A stretch of DNA of 64,000 nt from DATIUV01 sp049322755 (GTDB lineage Bacteria > Pseudomonadota > Gammaproteobacteria > Burkholderiales > UBA6910). How positions within the stretch are numbered: the stretch's first letter is position 1; each line of letters begins with the position of its first letter. The stretch is taken from assembly GCA_049322755.1 (NCBI GenBank), contig JBMOQX010000030.1, positions 40,639-104,638 on the forward strand, given 5' to 3'. Below, in pieces: positions 1 to 7,903 of the stretch. The notes below the pieces were generated by a model. That model was not told the origin of the DNA. It made no database searches and was given only the letters and a program-made list of their open reading frames with translations. The position numbers and the translations under genes are program-made.

Positions 1-260
1 GACAGCAGCCCGGGCACATAGGGAAAGCGCACCGCGCCGACGGCGACGGCAAACTCCACCAGTTGCAGATCCGGCATCGTCAGCACGGCGACGCTGGCCC
101 GGGCCAGACCGTCGCGGTCCAGACCGACATCGACGCCTGCGACGCGGCCAATGACGGCAGGCAGGCGATCCCGCGTCTCCAGGCGCTTCCGCAAGTTTGC
201 CTGGAGCGCCGCGGCGTCGCGCGGGGCCAGATTCCAGGAATGACGGAGGACAGGTTTCAC
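1..260 (-). CDS. nfi: Endonuclease V (deoxyinosine 3' endonuclease), N-terminal part
   Basis: Endonuclease V cuts DNA (in some lineages RNA) one phosphodiester 3' of deoxyinosine and so starts repair of deaminated adenine. The window edge cuts the gene; about 87 residues are visible. I see VAGVDVGL with the expected catalytic Asp near residue 44, then ARASVAVL, the PDLQLVE block, and PYVPGLLS near residue 80, which matches the PYIP wedge motif that recognises the damaged base. The chosen start is GTG at 260; an in-frame GTG at 293 would add 11 residues. It is divergent from the DUF99 gene, whose ATG is at 335. The family call is firm; the exact start is not. Confidence 0.85.
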   Translation of the reverse strand, partial: MKPVLRHSWNLAPRDAAALQANLRKRLETRDRLPAVIGRVAGVDVGLDRDGLARASVAVLTMPDLQLVEFAVAVGAVRFPYVPGLL

Positions 261-334
261 GTTCGGGCGGGGCGGAGCGGCGTAATCTAACACGTCGCCG
301 GAACCACGCCGGGCGCACGGCGCGGCGCATCGGA

Positions 335-901
335 ATGCCATCCAAGCTCAACCATGTCATTGCTTTCGACGACGCGCCGTTTGCGGCGGGTCACCGCGGC
401 GACGTGCCCGTGGTGGGCGTCGTCTACGCCGATCGCCGCCCGGAGGGCGTGCTGATCACCCGGGTGCGCCGCGACGGCGCCAACGCGACGGCCGTGCTGG
501 CCCGCGCCATAGCCCAGTCGCGTCACTACCGGCATCTACGCCTGATCCTGCTCCAGGGGATCGCCCTGGCCGGATTCAATGTCGTGGACATCGACGCGCT
601 GGCGGCGCAGGCGCGGCTGCCGGTCCTGGTCGTGGTGCGGCGGCGGCCCGACATGGAAGCGGTGCGGCGTGCCTTGCTGACGCGGGTTCCCGGAGGGCAG
701 CGCAAATGGCGGCTGGTGGAACGGGCCGGCTTGCCGGAGCGGATCGGCGGATGCTGGATACAGCGGGCCGCCATTTCCCGCGCGGCCGCGGAGGCGGTGC
801 TCCGTCGCTTCGCAGTGTACAGCCGAGTTCCGGAGCCGCTGCGGATGGCGCACCTGGTGGCCGGGGCCATCGGCGCGGGCGAGAGCCGGCACCGGCCATG
901 A
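335..901 (+). CDS. DUF99 family protein (putative endonuclease dU)
   Basis: This 188-residue protein has the DUF99 (formerly UPF0215) signature: an early FDDAPF segment, GDVPVVGVVY, a GIALAGFNVVDI core, PVLVVVRRRPD, and the terminal PEPLRMAHLVAGAIGAGES. The family is mainly archaeal and is related in fold to endonuclease V; from memory it has been re-described as a deoxyuridine endonuclease (endonuclease dU). That activity is inferred from the family and not shown here. The start is ATG 335; upstream in-frame codons give a low-complexity Arg-rich extension and were rejected. Its position head-to-head with an endonuclease V gene fits a shared role in deaminated-base repair. Confidence 0.75.
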   Translation: MPSKLNHVIAFDDAPFAAGHRGDVPVVGVVYADRRPEGVLITRVRRDGANATAVLARAIAQSRHYRHLRLILLQGIALAGFNVVDIDALAAQARLPVLVVVRRRPDMEAVRRALLTRVPGGQRKWRLVERAGLPERIGGCWIQRAAISRAAAEAVLRRFAVYSRVPEPLRMAHLVAGAIGAGESRHRP

Positions 902-922
902 GCGGCAGGCCGGGCGGGCGGC

Positions 923-1099
923 TCAGGAATCGAGGCGGTCCCGCACCCAGCGCAGAGCACCGGCTGGAGGCGCGGCGGCAGCAGCGCCTCGGCCTCGTCG
1001 ACGGTGATCCAGCGCACGATGCTCGGGGCGGCCGAGTTCCGCTGGCACCGGTAGCGCGACGCAGGCCCGCGGCGATTCGGCAATGAAGTAACGTACCAG
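923..1099 (-). pseudogene. Nudix hydrolase C-terminal remnant (frameshifted)
   Basis: Reading the minus strand gives three consecutive pieces that look like the end of a Nudix hydrolase but lie in different frames. These are VRYFIAES...ELGRPEHR (about 1099-1010), RWITVDEAEALLPPRLQPVL (about 1009-951), and RWVRDRLDS followed by TGA (stop 923-925). No Nudix box (GX5EX7REUXEEXGU) is present, and a stop codon lies just upstream at 1100-1102. This is either a decayed 3' fragment or a gene with sequencing errors; the missing catalytic box favours a remnant. The identification rests on pattern recall of the family's C-terminus only. Confidence 0.5.
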
Positions 1100-1340
1100 C
1101 TATGGCGATGGGACGAAACGCGTTGGATTCTGACAGAATTCGCCCCGAGTCCCGTCGCCGGGAGGGATTCCGGGCGAAGTCCGATTCATAATCGCGGGTC
1201 CAGAACTTGCTTGCAACTCAAATCGGTGCACCAAAACAGCGAGCGTCGACAAAGCGCTCGACGGGATAAGAAAAGCGGGCCGCGGAACAACTGCGCGAGA
1301 ACGATCACCGGTTTTCCTTCTCTATCGACGGCGTTTCCAT
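1100..1340. other. Intergenic region upstream of the histidine kinase
   Basis: No convincing gene is seen here. CATAAT at 1187-1192 could be a -10 element on the plus strand, and the stretch GTCGACAAAGCGCTCGAC near 1246-1263 contains a short inverted repeat. The region probably holds the promoter of the kinase pair downstream. Confidence 0.3.
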
Positions 1341-3290
1341 TTGGCAGCCTTGGCTACATTTCGGTTCGGCGCTTTGCGTGAGTTTCTTCAGCGCAAGACA
1401 CGCCGTGTCGCTGCCGGCTCGGCAGGCGCGGGGGAAGATGCGTCGCCCCGGCTGTCCGCGGACCCGGCGCGCGACCTCGCCCCGATGCGCTGGCTGTTTC
1501 TGGTCGCGATCGGCGGCTTCGTGCTCGCCGCGATCGGTTATTTTTACCTCAGCTCCCGCGGCAACGAGGTGGAACTCCACAACCGCCTGATGGCCGACCT
1601 GCGCCTGCTGAGCGAACAGGACGCCCGCTGGAACGACGAACTCCTCAACGCCCGGCTCGGCCTGCCCCCGAAGACCGGCGCCGGCGCGCCGGCGGCCGAG
1701 ACGCTGCAGGAAACGTTGGAACGGGTCCGAACCCACGCCGAAGCGTTGCGCCGGCCCGGTCTGGAGGAGCACACGGGTCCGCTGGCGGAAGCTTTTCGCG
1801 GCAAGAGCGAGCTCATGGGCCGCTGGCGCGCCAGTGCCGGGCGGGTCATCGCCGCGCGCGCAGACTTGGCGCGGGTTGTCGCCGCCGCACAGGCGGCCGT
1901 GCGCGAGGCACGCGCCCGCGGAGGCAGGCGGCCCGATGACTGGGCGCGGCTCGAAACGTTGCTGTCGCTGACCGCGATGGTGGGGCAGGGGGCCGGCGCG
2001 CCGTCGGTGAGCGGTCCCTCCCTCAATCTGGCTGCGCTCGCCGCGGCGCTCAATACCAACGCCACCGGGTACGGCGATGCGGTGTCTGCAGCCACGTCGG
2101 CGGTCGCGCAGGGCCTGGGCGCGGTCCAGCGGGCATCGGAAGAGGAGTCGGCGCTGCTCCGGCAGATCGCGGACAATACCGGCGGTCAGCGGACCCGAAC
2201 CCTCTCCGGGGCCGCCAATGCCCAACTCGGCGAAACCCTGGGGCTGCAGCAAGTCTACGAGATCTATCTCGCGGCCTATGTGGCCTCCCTGATCGTGCTG
2301 CTGGCCTACGCGGGCTGGCGTCTCAACCGCAGCTATCGCGTGATCGATTCCATGAACCGCCAGCTGGCCACAGCCAAGGACGGGCTGGAGCAGCGGGTGG
2401 CCGAACGCACGGCGGAACTTACCCGGGCCATGCACGAGATCAAGCAGCAGGAATCGCTGCTGATCCAGAGCGAGAAGCTTTCTTCCCTGGGGCAGATGGT
2501 GGCCGGCATCGCCCACGAGATCAACACGCCGCTGGCCTACGTCAAGAGCAGCGTCGATACGCTGGGCGCGCGGGTGCCGTTGCTGAGCCAGTACGTGGAG
2601 CAGTCGGAGGAGCTGCTGGGCATGCTCCAGTCCCAGGACGTGAGCGAGGAGCAGATCGGCGAGCAGTTCGCACGGGTGGCACAGATCTCGACGGAGCTTC
2701 AGCGCCAGAACGCGCTGGAGGATATCAAGGCGATGCTCAAGGATGGCAGCTTCGGCATCGGTCAGATCACGGAAATCGTCACCAACCTGCGCAACTTCAG
2801 CCGCCTCGACCGCAGCAAGGTGGCGCGGGTGGATCTGCACGAGGGCATCGAGACGACGCTGCAGATCGCGCGCCATGCGCTCAAGGGCAAGACCATAAAG
2901 AAGACGTTCGGGCCAGTGCCGCTGGTGACCTGCATGCCCTCCCAGATCAACCAGGTGTTCATGAACCTCATCGTCAACGCCGCCCAGGCGACGCCCGAGG
3001 AAGGGGGAGTGATCTTCATCCGCACCGCAGCGAAGGATCGCAATCAAGTGCTGGTGGAGATCGCCGACAACGGCAAGGGCATCCCGGAAGACGTCCTCCC
3101 CCGCATCTTCGATCCGTTCTTCACCACCAAGGAGGTCGGCAAGGGGACCGGGCTCGGCCTGTCGATCGTCTACAAGATCATCCAGCAGCACGGCGGCACC
3201 ATTGGCGTGACCTCCAAGGTCGGGGTGGGTACCCGCTTCACCGTCATGCTGCCGGTGGCAGGCGAGGCTGCTGCGGCAGCGGCCGCCTGA
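1341..3290 (+). CDS. Membrane sensor histidine kinase
   Basis: This 649-residue protein, counted from TTG 1341, has one N-terminal membrane helix (about residues 51-70), an extracytoplasmic helical region of some 240 residues, a second membrane helix (about 310-330), a short coiled coil, and a HisKA domain with His392 in AGIAHEINTPL. A HATPase_c domain follows, with NLIVNAAQA (N box), DNGKGIP (G1), FDPFFTT (F) and GTGLGLS (G2). ATG 1485 (residue 49), just before the first membrane helix, is an alternative start. The next gene begins 23 bases downstream and carries receiver domains, so that protein is the likely phosphoryl acceptor. The periplasmic ligand is unknown. Confidence 0.88.
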   Translation: MAALATFRFGALREFLQRKTRRVAAGSAGAGEDASPRLSADPARDLAPMRWLFLVAIGGFVLAAIGYFYLSSRGNEVELHNRLMADLRLLSEQDARWNDELLNARLGLPPKTGAGAPAAETLQETLERVRTHAEALRRPGLEEHTGPLAEAFRGKSELMGRWRASAGRVIAARADLARVVAAAQAAVREARARGGRRPDDWARLETLLSLTAMVGQGAGAPSVSGPSLNLAALAAALNTNATGYGDAVSAATSAVAQGLGAVQRASEEESALLRQIADNTGGQRTRTLSGAANAQLGETLGLQQVYEIYLAAYVASLIVLLAYAGWRLNRSYRVIDSMNRQLATAKDGLEQRVAERTAELTRAMHEIKQQESLLIQSEKLSSLGQMVAGIAHEINTPLAYVKSSVDTLGARVPLLSQYVEQSEELLGMLQSQDVSEEQIGEQFARVAQISTELQRQNALEDIKAMLKDGSFGIGQITEIVTNLRNFSRLDRSKVARVDLHEGIETTLQIARHALKGKTIKKTFGPVPLVTCMPSQINQVFMNLIVNAAQATPEEGGVIFIRTAAKDRNQVLVEIADNGKGIPEDVLPRIFDPFFTTKEVGKGTGLGLSIVYKIIQQHGGTIGVTSKVGVGTRFTVMLPVAGEAAAAAAA

Positions 3291-3313
3291 TCCGAACACA
3301 GAGCGGAGATCGA

Positions 3314-5257
3314 ATGAGCGTTCCCAGTCAGGTCGGAAAATACGAGATCCTCGGGCAGCTCGGTCAGGGCGGCATGGGGGCGGTGTACCTGGGCTACGAT
3401 CCGCTGATCCAGCGCACCGTCGCCCTGAAAGCGATCTCGCGCGCGAGCCTTGACCCCGGGGACGCGGAAACCATCCTGGACCGCTTCAAGCGCGAGGCCC
3501 AGGCAGCCGGGCGGCTGATACACCCCAACATCGTTTCCATCTACGAGTACGGCGAGCAGGGCGAGTTCGCTTTCATCGCCATGGAGTACGTGCGCGGCGA
3601 GCCGCTGCACCGGAAGGTGACCGGCGGCAGGAAACTTCCGCTCAACGAGACCATCAAGCTGCTCAAGCAACTGCTCAAGGCGCTCGACTATTCGCACCGG
3701 CACGGCGTCGTCCACCGGGACATCAAGCCGTCCAACATCCTGATCACGGAAGACGGCGAGGCGAAAGTCACCGATTTCGGCATCGCCCGGCTGGACTCGT
3801 CCACCATGACCCAGGTGGGCGACGTCCTCGGCACGCCGAACTACATGTCCCCGGAGCAGTTTGAAGGCCGTGCCGTGGACGCGCGCTCGGACATCTACTC
3901 CGCCGGCGTCATCGCTTTCCAGCTCCTGACCGGTCAGCGCCCATTCAGCGGCAACAGCGTCGCCATCATGCGCGCCGTGATGGAAGATCCCGCGCCCAGC
4001 CTGCGCGATTTCAACGCGGACCTGCCGGAGGCCATCGACATCGTGGTGCGCAAGGCCCTGTCGAAGCGCCCGGATGACCGTTTCCAGACGGCGGACCAGT
4101 TCTTCGACGCCATCATGTACGCGCTCTCGGGCCAGCCTCCCGCGGAGCCCGAGGACACGGTCGACCGCATCGGCGAGCCGCAGCCGGCGGTGTCCATCAA
4201 CCGCGCCGCCGTGCAGAGCCTGCGCAAGGCCGCGATCGCGCGCGCCGAGAGCGAGGAAACGGCCGCCGAGAGCGACGATCCCGACACGGAGGATTCGGTC
4301 ACGTTCGACAACGTCCTCGGCCGCAAGGCGCGGGTGCTGTTCGTCGACGACGAGGAGCGCATCGTCAACGCGCTGCGCAAGCTCTTCCGCAAGCGCTATC
4401 ACGTCTTCACCGCCACCGACGGCCAGCAGGCGCTCGATTTCGCCAAGCGCTTCCACGTCCACCTGGTGGTCAGCGACCAGCGCATGCCGGGCATGACCGG
4501 CGTCGAGCTGCTGCGGGAGCTGAAGCTGGTGTCGCCCGGCACCGTGCGCATCCTGCTCACCGGTTACTCGGACATCAACGCCATCGTCGGGTCGATCAAC
4601 GAGGGCGAGGTCTACCGCTTCATCAACAAGCCGTGGGACGACCAGCAGCTCAAGAAGATCGTGCGCGAGGCGGTTTCCATCGGTCTCGAGCTGGCCGAGG
4701 CCGGCCAGGTGCCGGCGCCCGCGCCGGGCATGCCGAAGGCGTCGGTGCTGGTGCTCTCGGGCGACGAATACGTGTTCCGCGCGACGAAGGAGCTGTTCAA
4801 CGGCGTGTGCTCGACGATCTACGCGCGTGACATCCCGGTGGCGCTGGAACTGCTCCAGACCCAGGATATCGCGGCGCTGATCTGCGACATGGACGCCAGC
4901 AGCGAGCACATCACCACGTTCATCAAGCTGCTGAAGCAGGAGTATCCGGAGATCCTCTCCATCGTCGCCACCAGCGCCTCGGATTCGGAGCTGGTGATCG
5001 AGCTGATCAACCAGGCGCAGATCTACCGCTTCGTCAACAAGCCGGTCAATCTCAAGCTGCTCAAGCAGCACGTGCTGGCGGCGCTCAACCGTTATGCGCA
5101 GTTCGAGCGCTCGCCGCACCTGTTGAAGCAGTTCCGCGTCCAGGACGCGACGCGGGTGCGCAAGTCGTCGTTTGGCCGCGTGTTGCTGACCGGCTTGCGC
5201 ACTTTCGGCCAGCGCCTCGGCAGCGCGCTGCCGTTGCGGTCCCCGGGAGAGAAGTGA
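3314..5257 (+). CDS. Ser/Thr protein kinase fused to two receiver domains
   Basis: This 647-residue cytoplasmic protein starts with a eukaryotic-like kinase (about 8-270): glycine loop GQGGMGAVYLG, Lys39, HRDIKPSN with Asp136, DFG at 154-156 and GTPNYMSPEQ. An acidic linker leads to receiver 1 (about 338-455), which keeps the acidic pair D345-D346, phospho-Asp388, Thr416 and Lys439. Receiver 2 (about 476-590) keeps D525 and K576 but has only one acidic residue (GDE at 483-485) at its pocket, so it may be weakly phosphorylated. There is no DNA-binding or cyclic-nucleotide domain. A good ribosome site (GCGGAG) precedes ATG 3314. With the upstream histidine kinase it could join two-component and Ser/Thr phosphorylation. 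Confidence 0.9.
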   Translation: MSVPSQVGKYEILGQLGQGGMGAVYLGYDPLIQRTVALKAISRASLDPGDAETILDRFKREAQAAGRLIHPNIVSIYEYGEQGEFAFIAMEYVRGEPLHRKVTGGRKLPLNETIKLLKQLLKALDYSHRHGVVHRDIKPSNILITEDGEAKVTDFGIARLDSSTMTQVGDVLGTPNYMSPEQFEGRAVDARSDIYSAGVIAFQLLTGQRPFSGNSVAIMRAVMEDPAPSLRDFNADLPEAIDIVVRKALSKRPDDRFQTADQFFDAIMYALSGQPPAEPEDTVDRIGEPQPAVSINRAAVQSLRKAAIARAESEETAAESDDPDTEDSVTFDNVLGRKARVLFVDDEERIVNALRKLFRKRYHVFTATDGQQALDFAKRFHVHLVVSDQRMPGMTGVELLRELKLVSPGTVRILLTGYSDINAIVGSINEGEVYRFINKPWDDQQLKKIVREAVSIGLELAEAGQVPAPAPGMPKASVLVLSGDEYVFRATKELFNGVCSTIYARDIPVALELLQTQDIAALICDMDASSEHITTFIKLLKQEYPEILSIVATSASDSELVIELINQAQIYRFVNKPVNLKLLKQHVLAALNRYAQFERSPHLLKQFRVQDATRVRKSSFGRVLLTGLRTFGQRLGSALPLRSPGEK

Positions 5258-5322
5258 GCGCCGCGCTGGCCGCGGCGGCGGTCGTGGACTAGAATCAAAG
5301 ACATCCTCCGTCACCGATCGAA

Positions 5323-6675
5323 GTGCAACATCCCGTATCCACCGCTTTTCTGAGGAGATCGCGCCATGTGCTCTCTCCTCGGCTGTGGATGCGCCGCGTC
5401 CTGTTCTGGGCCGGCGCGCTGGCCGTTGGCGGCGCGGCCATTGTCTTTGCGCTGGCATCCGAAGAAGCCAACGGCCTGTTCCGCAAGCTGGTCGGCATCT
5501 CGCCTTTCCTGCCCTTGATCGTGACTCCGGCGATGCTGGCGCTGTGCGTCTGGATCACCCGGCGCTTCTTCGCCGGCTCCCAGGGCAGCGGCATCCCGCA
5601 GACCATCGCCGCGCTGCAGATGCGCGATTCCGGCGCGCGCGACGGGGTGCTGTCCCTGCGCATCGCGGGCGGCAAGATTTTTCTCACCGTGCTCTCGCTG
5701 TTGGGGGGCGCCTCGGTGGGACGCGAGGGGCCGACGGTGCAGATCGGCGCCTCCATCATGCACAGCGTCGGACGTTTCGTGCGCTTTCCCAGGCGCGAGC
5801 TGCACCGCGGGCTGATACTCGCGGGCGGTGCGGCCGGCGTTGCCGCGGCGTTCAACACGCCGCTGGCGGGGGTGGTGTTCGCCATCGAGGAAATGAGCCG
5901 TTCCTTCGAGCAGCGGACCAGCGGCACGGTGCTCACCGCGGTGATCATCGCCGGCGTGCTGTCGCTGGCGGTGCTCGGGGACTACACCTATTTCGGCCGC
6001 ACGACGGCCTACCTGGATCTGGACCAAGGCTGGATCGCGGTGCTGATGTGCGGTGCCGCCGGCGGTCTCGTGGGCGGGCTCTTCAGCCGCATGCTGATCG
6101 CGTCCAGCCGCGGTCTGCCGGGGCGTCCCGGGCGCCTGATGCGCGAGCGGCCGGTATTGTTCGCGGCGGTCTGCGGTTTCCTGCTGGCGGTCATCGGCAT
6201 CGCCTCCGGCAGCACCACCTACGGCACCGGCTATGAGGAGGCGAAACGCATCCTCGAGGGCACCGAGAACCTGCCGGAAACCTACGGCGTGCTGAAGATG
6301 CTGGCCACGGTCGTTTCCTACATCAGCGGGATTCCCGGCGGGATCTTCGCCCCCTCGCTGGCGGTGGGCGCCGGCTTCGGCATGAACCTGGCGGAGCTGC
6401 TGCCCTACGCGCCGCCAGGCGCCGTGGTGCTGCTGGGCATGGTGGGCTACTTCGCCGGCGTGGTGCAGGCGCCGATCACGGCGTTCGTGATCGTGCTGGA
6501 GATGACCGGCAACAACAACATGGTGCTGCCGCTGATGGCCACCGCTATCATCGGCTCGGGAACCTCGCGCCTGGTGTGCCCGAAGCCGCTCTACAAGGCG
6601 CTGGCCGAGCGCTTCCTGGAGCGCGCCGAGCAGCGCCCGAAGCACGGGGAGCCCCAGCAGCAGGAATTGTTCTGA
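5323..6675 (+). CDS. clcA: ClC-family chloride channel or Cl-/H+ antiporter
   Basis: The 450-residue integral membrane protein carries the three ClC selectivity signatures: GSGIP, GREGP (with the gating glutamate) and GIPGGIFAP, in a context of about ten or more hydrophobic helices. The conserved gating Glu suggests a Cl-/H+ exchanger as in E. coli ClcA, though channel function is also possible. The C-terminal regulatory CBS domains found in some members are absent. The start is GTG 5323 with no clear Shine-Dalgarno; a methionine 23 codons in (MRRVLFW) is an alternative. The gene is convergent with the FIST gene, with a perfect palindrome between them. Confidence 0.88.
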   Translation: MQHPVSTAFLRRSRHVLSPRLWMRRVLFWAGALAVGGAAIVFALASEEANGLFRKLVGISPFLPLIVTPAMLALCVWITRRFFAGSQGSGIPQTIAALQMRDSGARDGVLSLRIAGGKIFLTVLSLLGGASVGREGPTVQIGASIMHSVGRFVRFPRRELHRGLILAGGAAGVAAAFNTPLAGVVFAIEEMSRSFEQRTSGTVLTAVIIAGVLSLAVLGDYTYFGRTTAYLDLDQGWIAVLMCGAAGGLVGGLFSRMLIASSRGLPGRPGRLMRERPVLFAAVCGFLLAVIGIASGSTTYGTGYEEAKRILEGTENLPETYGVLKMLATVVSYISGIPGGIFAPSLAVGAGFGMNLAELLPYAPPGAVVLLGMVGYFAGVVQAPITAFVIVLEMTGNNNMVLPLMATAIIGSGTSRLVCPKPLYKALAERFLERAEQRPKHGEPQQQELF

Positions 6676-6676
6676 C

Positions 6677-6690
6677 GCCGGCGCGCCGGC
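6677..6690. terminator. Palindrome between convergent genes
   Basis: GCCGGCGCGCCGGC is a perfect 14-base palindrome that fills the whole space between the stop of clcA and the stop of the FIST gene. It could form a hairpin in transcripts from either side, but it lacks a T tract, so a terminator role is only a suggestion. Confidence 0.3.
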
Positions 6691-7806
6691 TCACAGGAAC
6701 AGTGTCAGGACGCCGGTGTAGCCGTACAGCCGGTTGTGGGAGATCTCGCCGTTGCAGAAGAATCCCGTGAGCGGCAGGTCGCCGAAGGCGTGCTGGATCG
6801 CGCGCAGCTCGGCGGATTCCTCGCCGAACATCTCGCGCCCACGGCCCAGGCAGGAGTAGTACACCGCGCCCCGCGGCGGATTGGGCACGCGGTCCTTGAG
6901 TTCGCGCAGCATGCGCTCCATGTCCTGCATCGCGTTGTTCGGGTCCCGGCGGCAGAACTGCAGCAGCTGGCCGGCACGGACGCTGTCGCCGATGGCGATC
7001 AGGCGGGTGCGCGGGTCGACACCCACCAGATTGCGCACCAGGTAGTCGCGGGTATCGGAGCCGGGGACCAGCAGGGCGGCGGCGACGTAGCGGGCCGCCC
7101 GCTGCAGGTCGCGCGCCAGGATGTCGCCGATCTCGTCGTAGAAAACGTCCAGCGCCGGGCGTCCGCCGAGCGTCATGATGACGTTGCCGTCGCAGCCGGT
7201 GATCTCGTGGGTAGCGCCGAACAGGGCGCAGCTCTGGGTCAGGGTGGTCGCCACGCGCACCTCGGGAGAGAACAGAACCCCGGAGACCCCGCCCTCGGTG
7301 ACCTCGTCCGCCACCTGGCCGTAGACCGAGCGTGTGGAGGTGAGCCCGCCCACCAGAAAGCCGTCGTTGGCGGCCGCCGCGACCGCTTCGATCAGCTGCG
7401 GCAGGCGGCGGTTGCGCGGGTCGCCGTGGATGATGCCGAAGCGGGCGTCGGCAGCGCGCAGCCATGGGCCGTGCCGGTCGAGCAGCCCGCCGGGCCCGCT
7501 GGCAACGGTATCGAAAACCCGAAACGAGTCCGCGGGAAATCTGCCCACCATCACCGACAACGCCGGCTGCTCGTGGTATTCGCGGCCGGTGCCGCAGACG
7601 CCGACCCCGACGCTGCCGCTCCAGTGCTCCACGCCGGTGCCTTCGCGCAGGTAGCGCAGAATGCCCCGCAGGTCGGGGGCGAACGCGTCCGAGGCGTAGA
7701 CGAACCCGAGATTGGCGTCACGCGCGTCTTCCAGCAGACTGACGCACTCGGACGCCGCCTGCAGCCAGTTGTCGGCGGCGCTGTGGGCGGCGAAAAATCG
7801 ATCCAC
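6691..7806 (-). CDS. FIST-domain sensory protein
   Basis: This 371-residue protein has an N-terminal FIST domain (SVGVGVCGTGREYHEQPALSV) and a C-terminal FIST_C domain ending in GFFCNGEISHN...YGYTGVLTLF. FIST domains are thought to bind small ligands such as amino acids and are often linked to signal transduction. Here it stands alone with no kinase or cyclase domain. The start is GTG 7806, with no other in-frame start close by. It is divergent from the ggt gene, 97 bases away, which could mean shared regulation of amino-acid or glutathione handling, but this is inference. Confidence 0.8.
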   Translation of the reverse strand: MDRFFAAHSAADNWLQAASECVSLLEDARDANLGFVYASDAFAPDLRGILRYLREGTGVEHWSGSVGVGVCGTGREYHEQPALSVMVGRFPADSFRVFDTVASGPGGLLDRHGPWLRAADARFGIIHGDPRNRRLPQLIEAVAAAANDGFLVGGLTSTRSVYGQVADEVTEGGVSGVLFSPEVRVATTLTQSCALFGATHEITGCDGNVIMTLGGRPALDVFYDEIGDILARDLQRAARYVAAALLVPGSDTRDYLVRNLVGVDPRTRLIAIGDSVRAGQLLQFCRRDPNNAMQDMERMLRELKDRVPNPPRGAVYYSCLGRGREMFGEESAELRAIQHAFGDLPLTGFFCNGEISHNRLYGYTGVLTLFL

Positions 7807-7903
7807 GGCGGCTTGGGGTGACTGCTTGAGAACAGGAGGATGCGGATTGGACTATAACCGAAACCCATTGGTCCGGCACTCGCGTTGCGTGCGGGTGCGT
7901 GTG

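Noticed and set aside
1305..3299. Minus-strand open frame of over 660 codons opposite the histidine kinase
   Set aside because: It is a shadow produced by high third-position GC; no known motif, while the plus strand has all the histidine-kinase boxes.
3170..5458. Minus-strand open frame of over 760 codons opposite the Ser/Thr kinase
   Set aside because: Arg/His/Leu-rich shadow without domains; the plus strand encodes a clear kinase with receivers.
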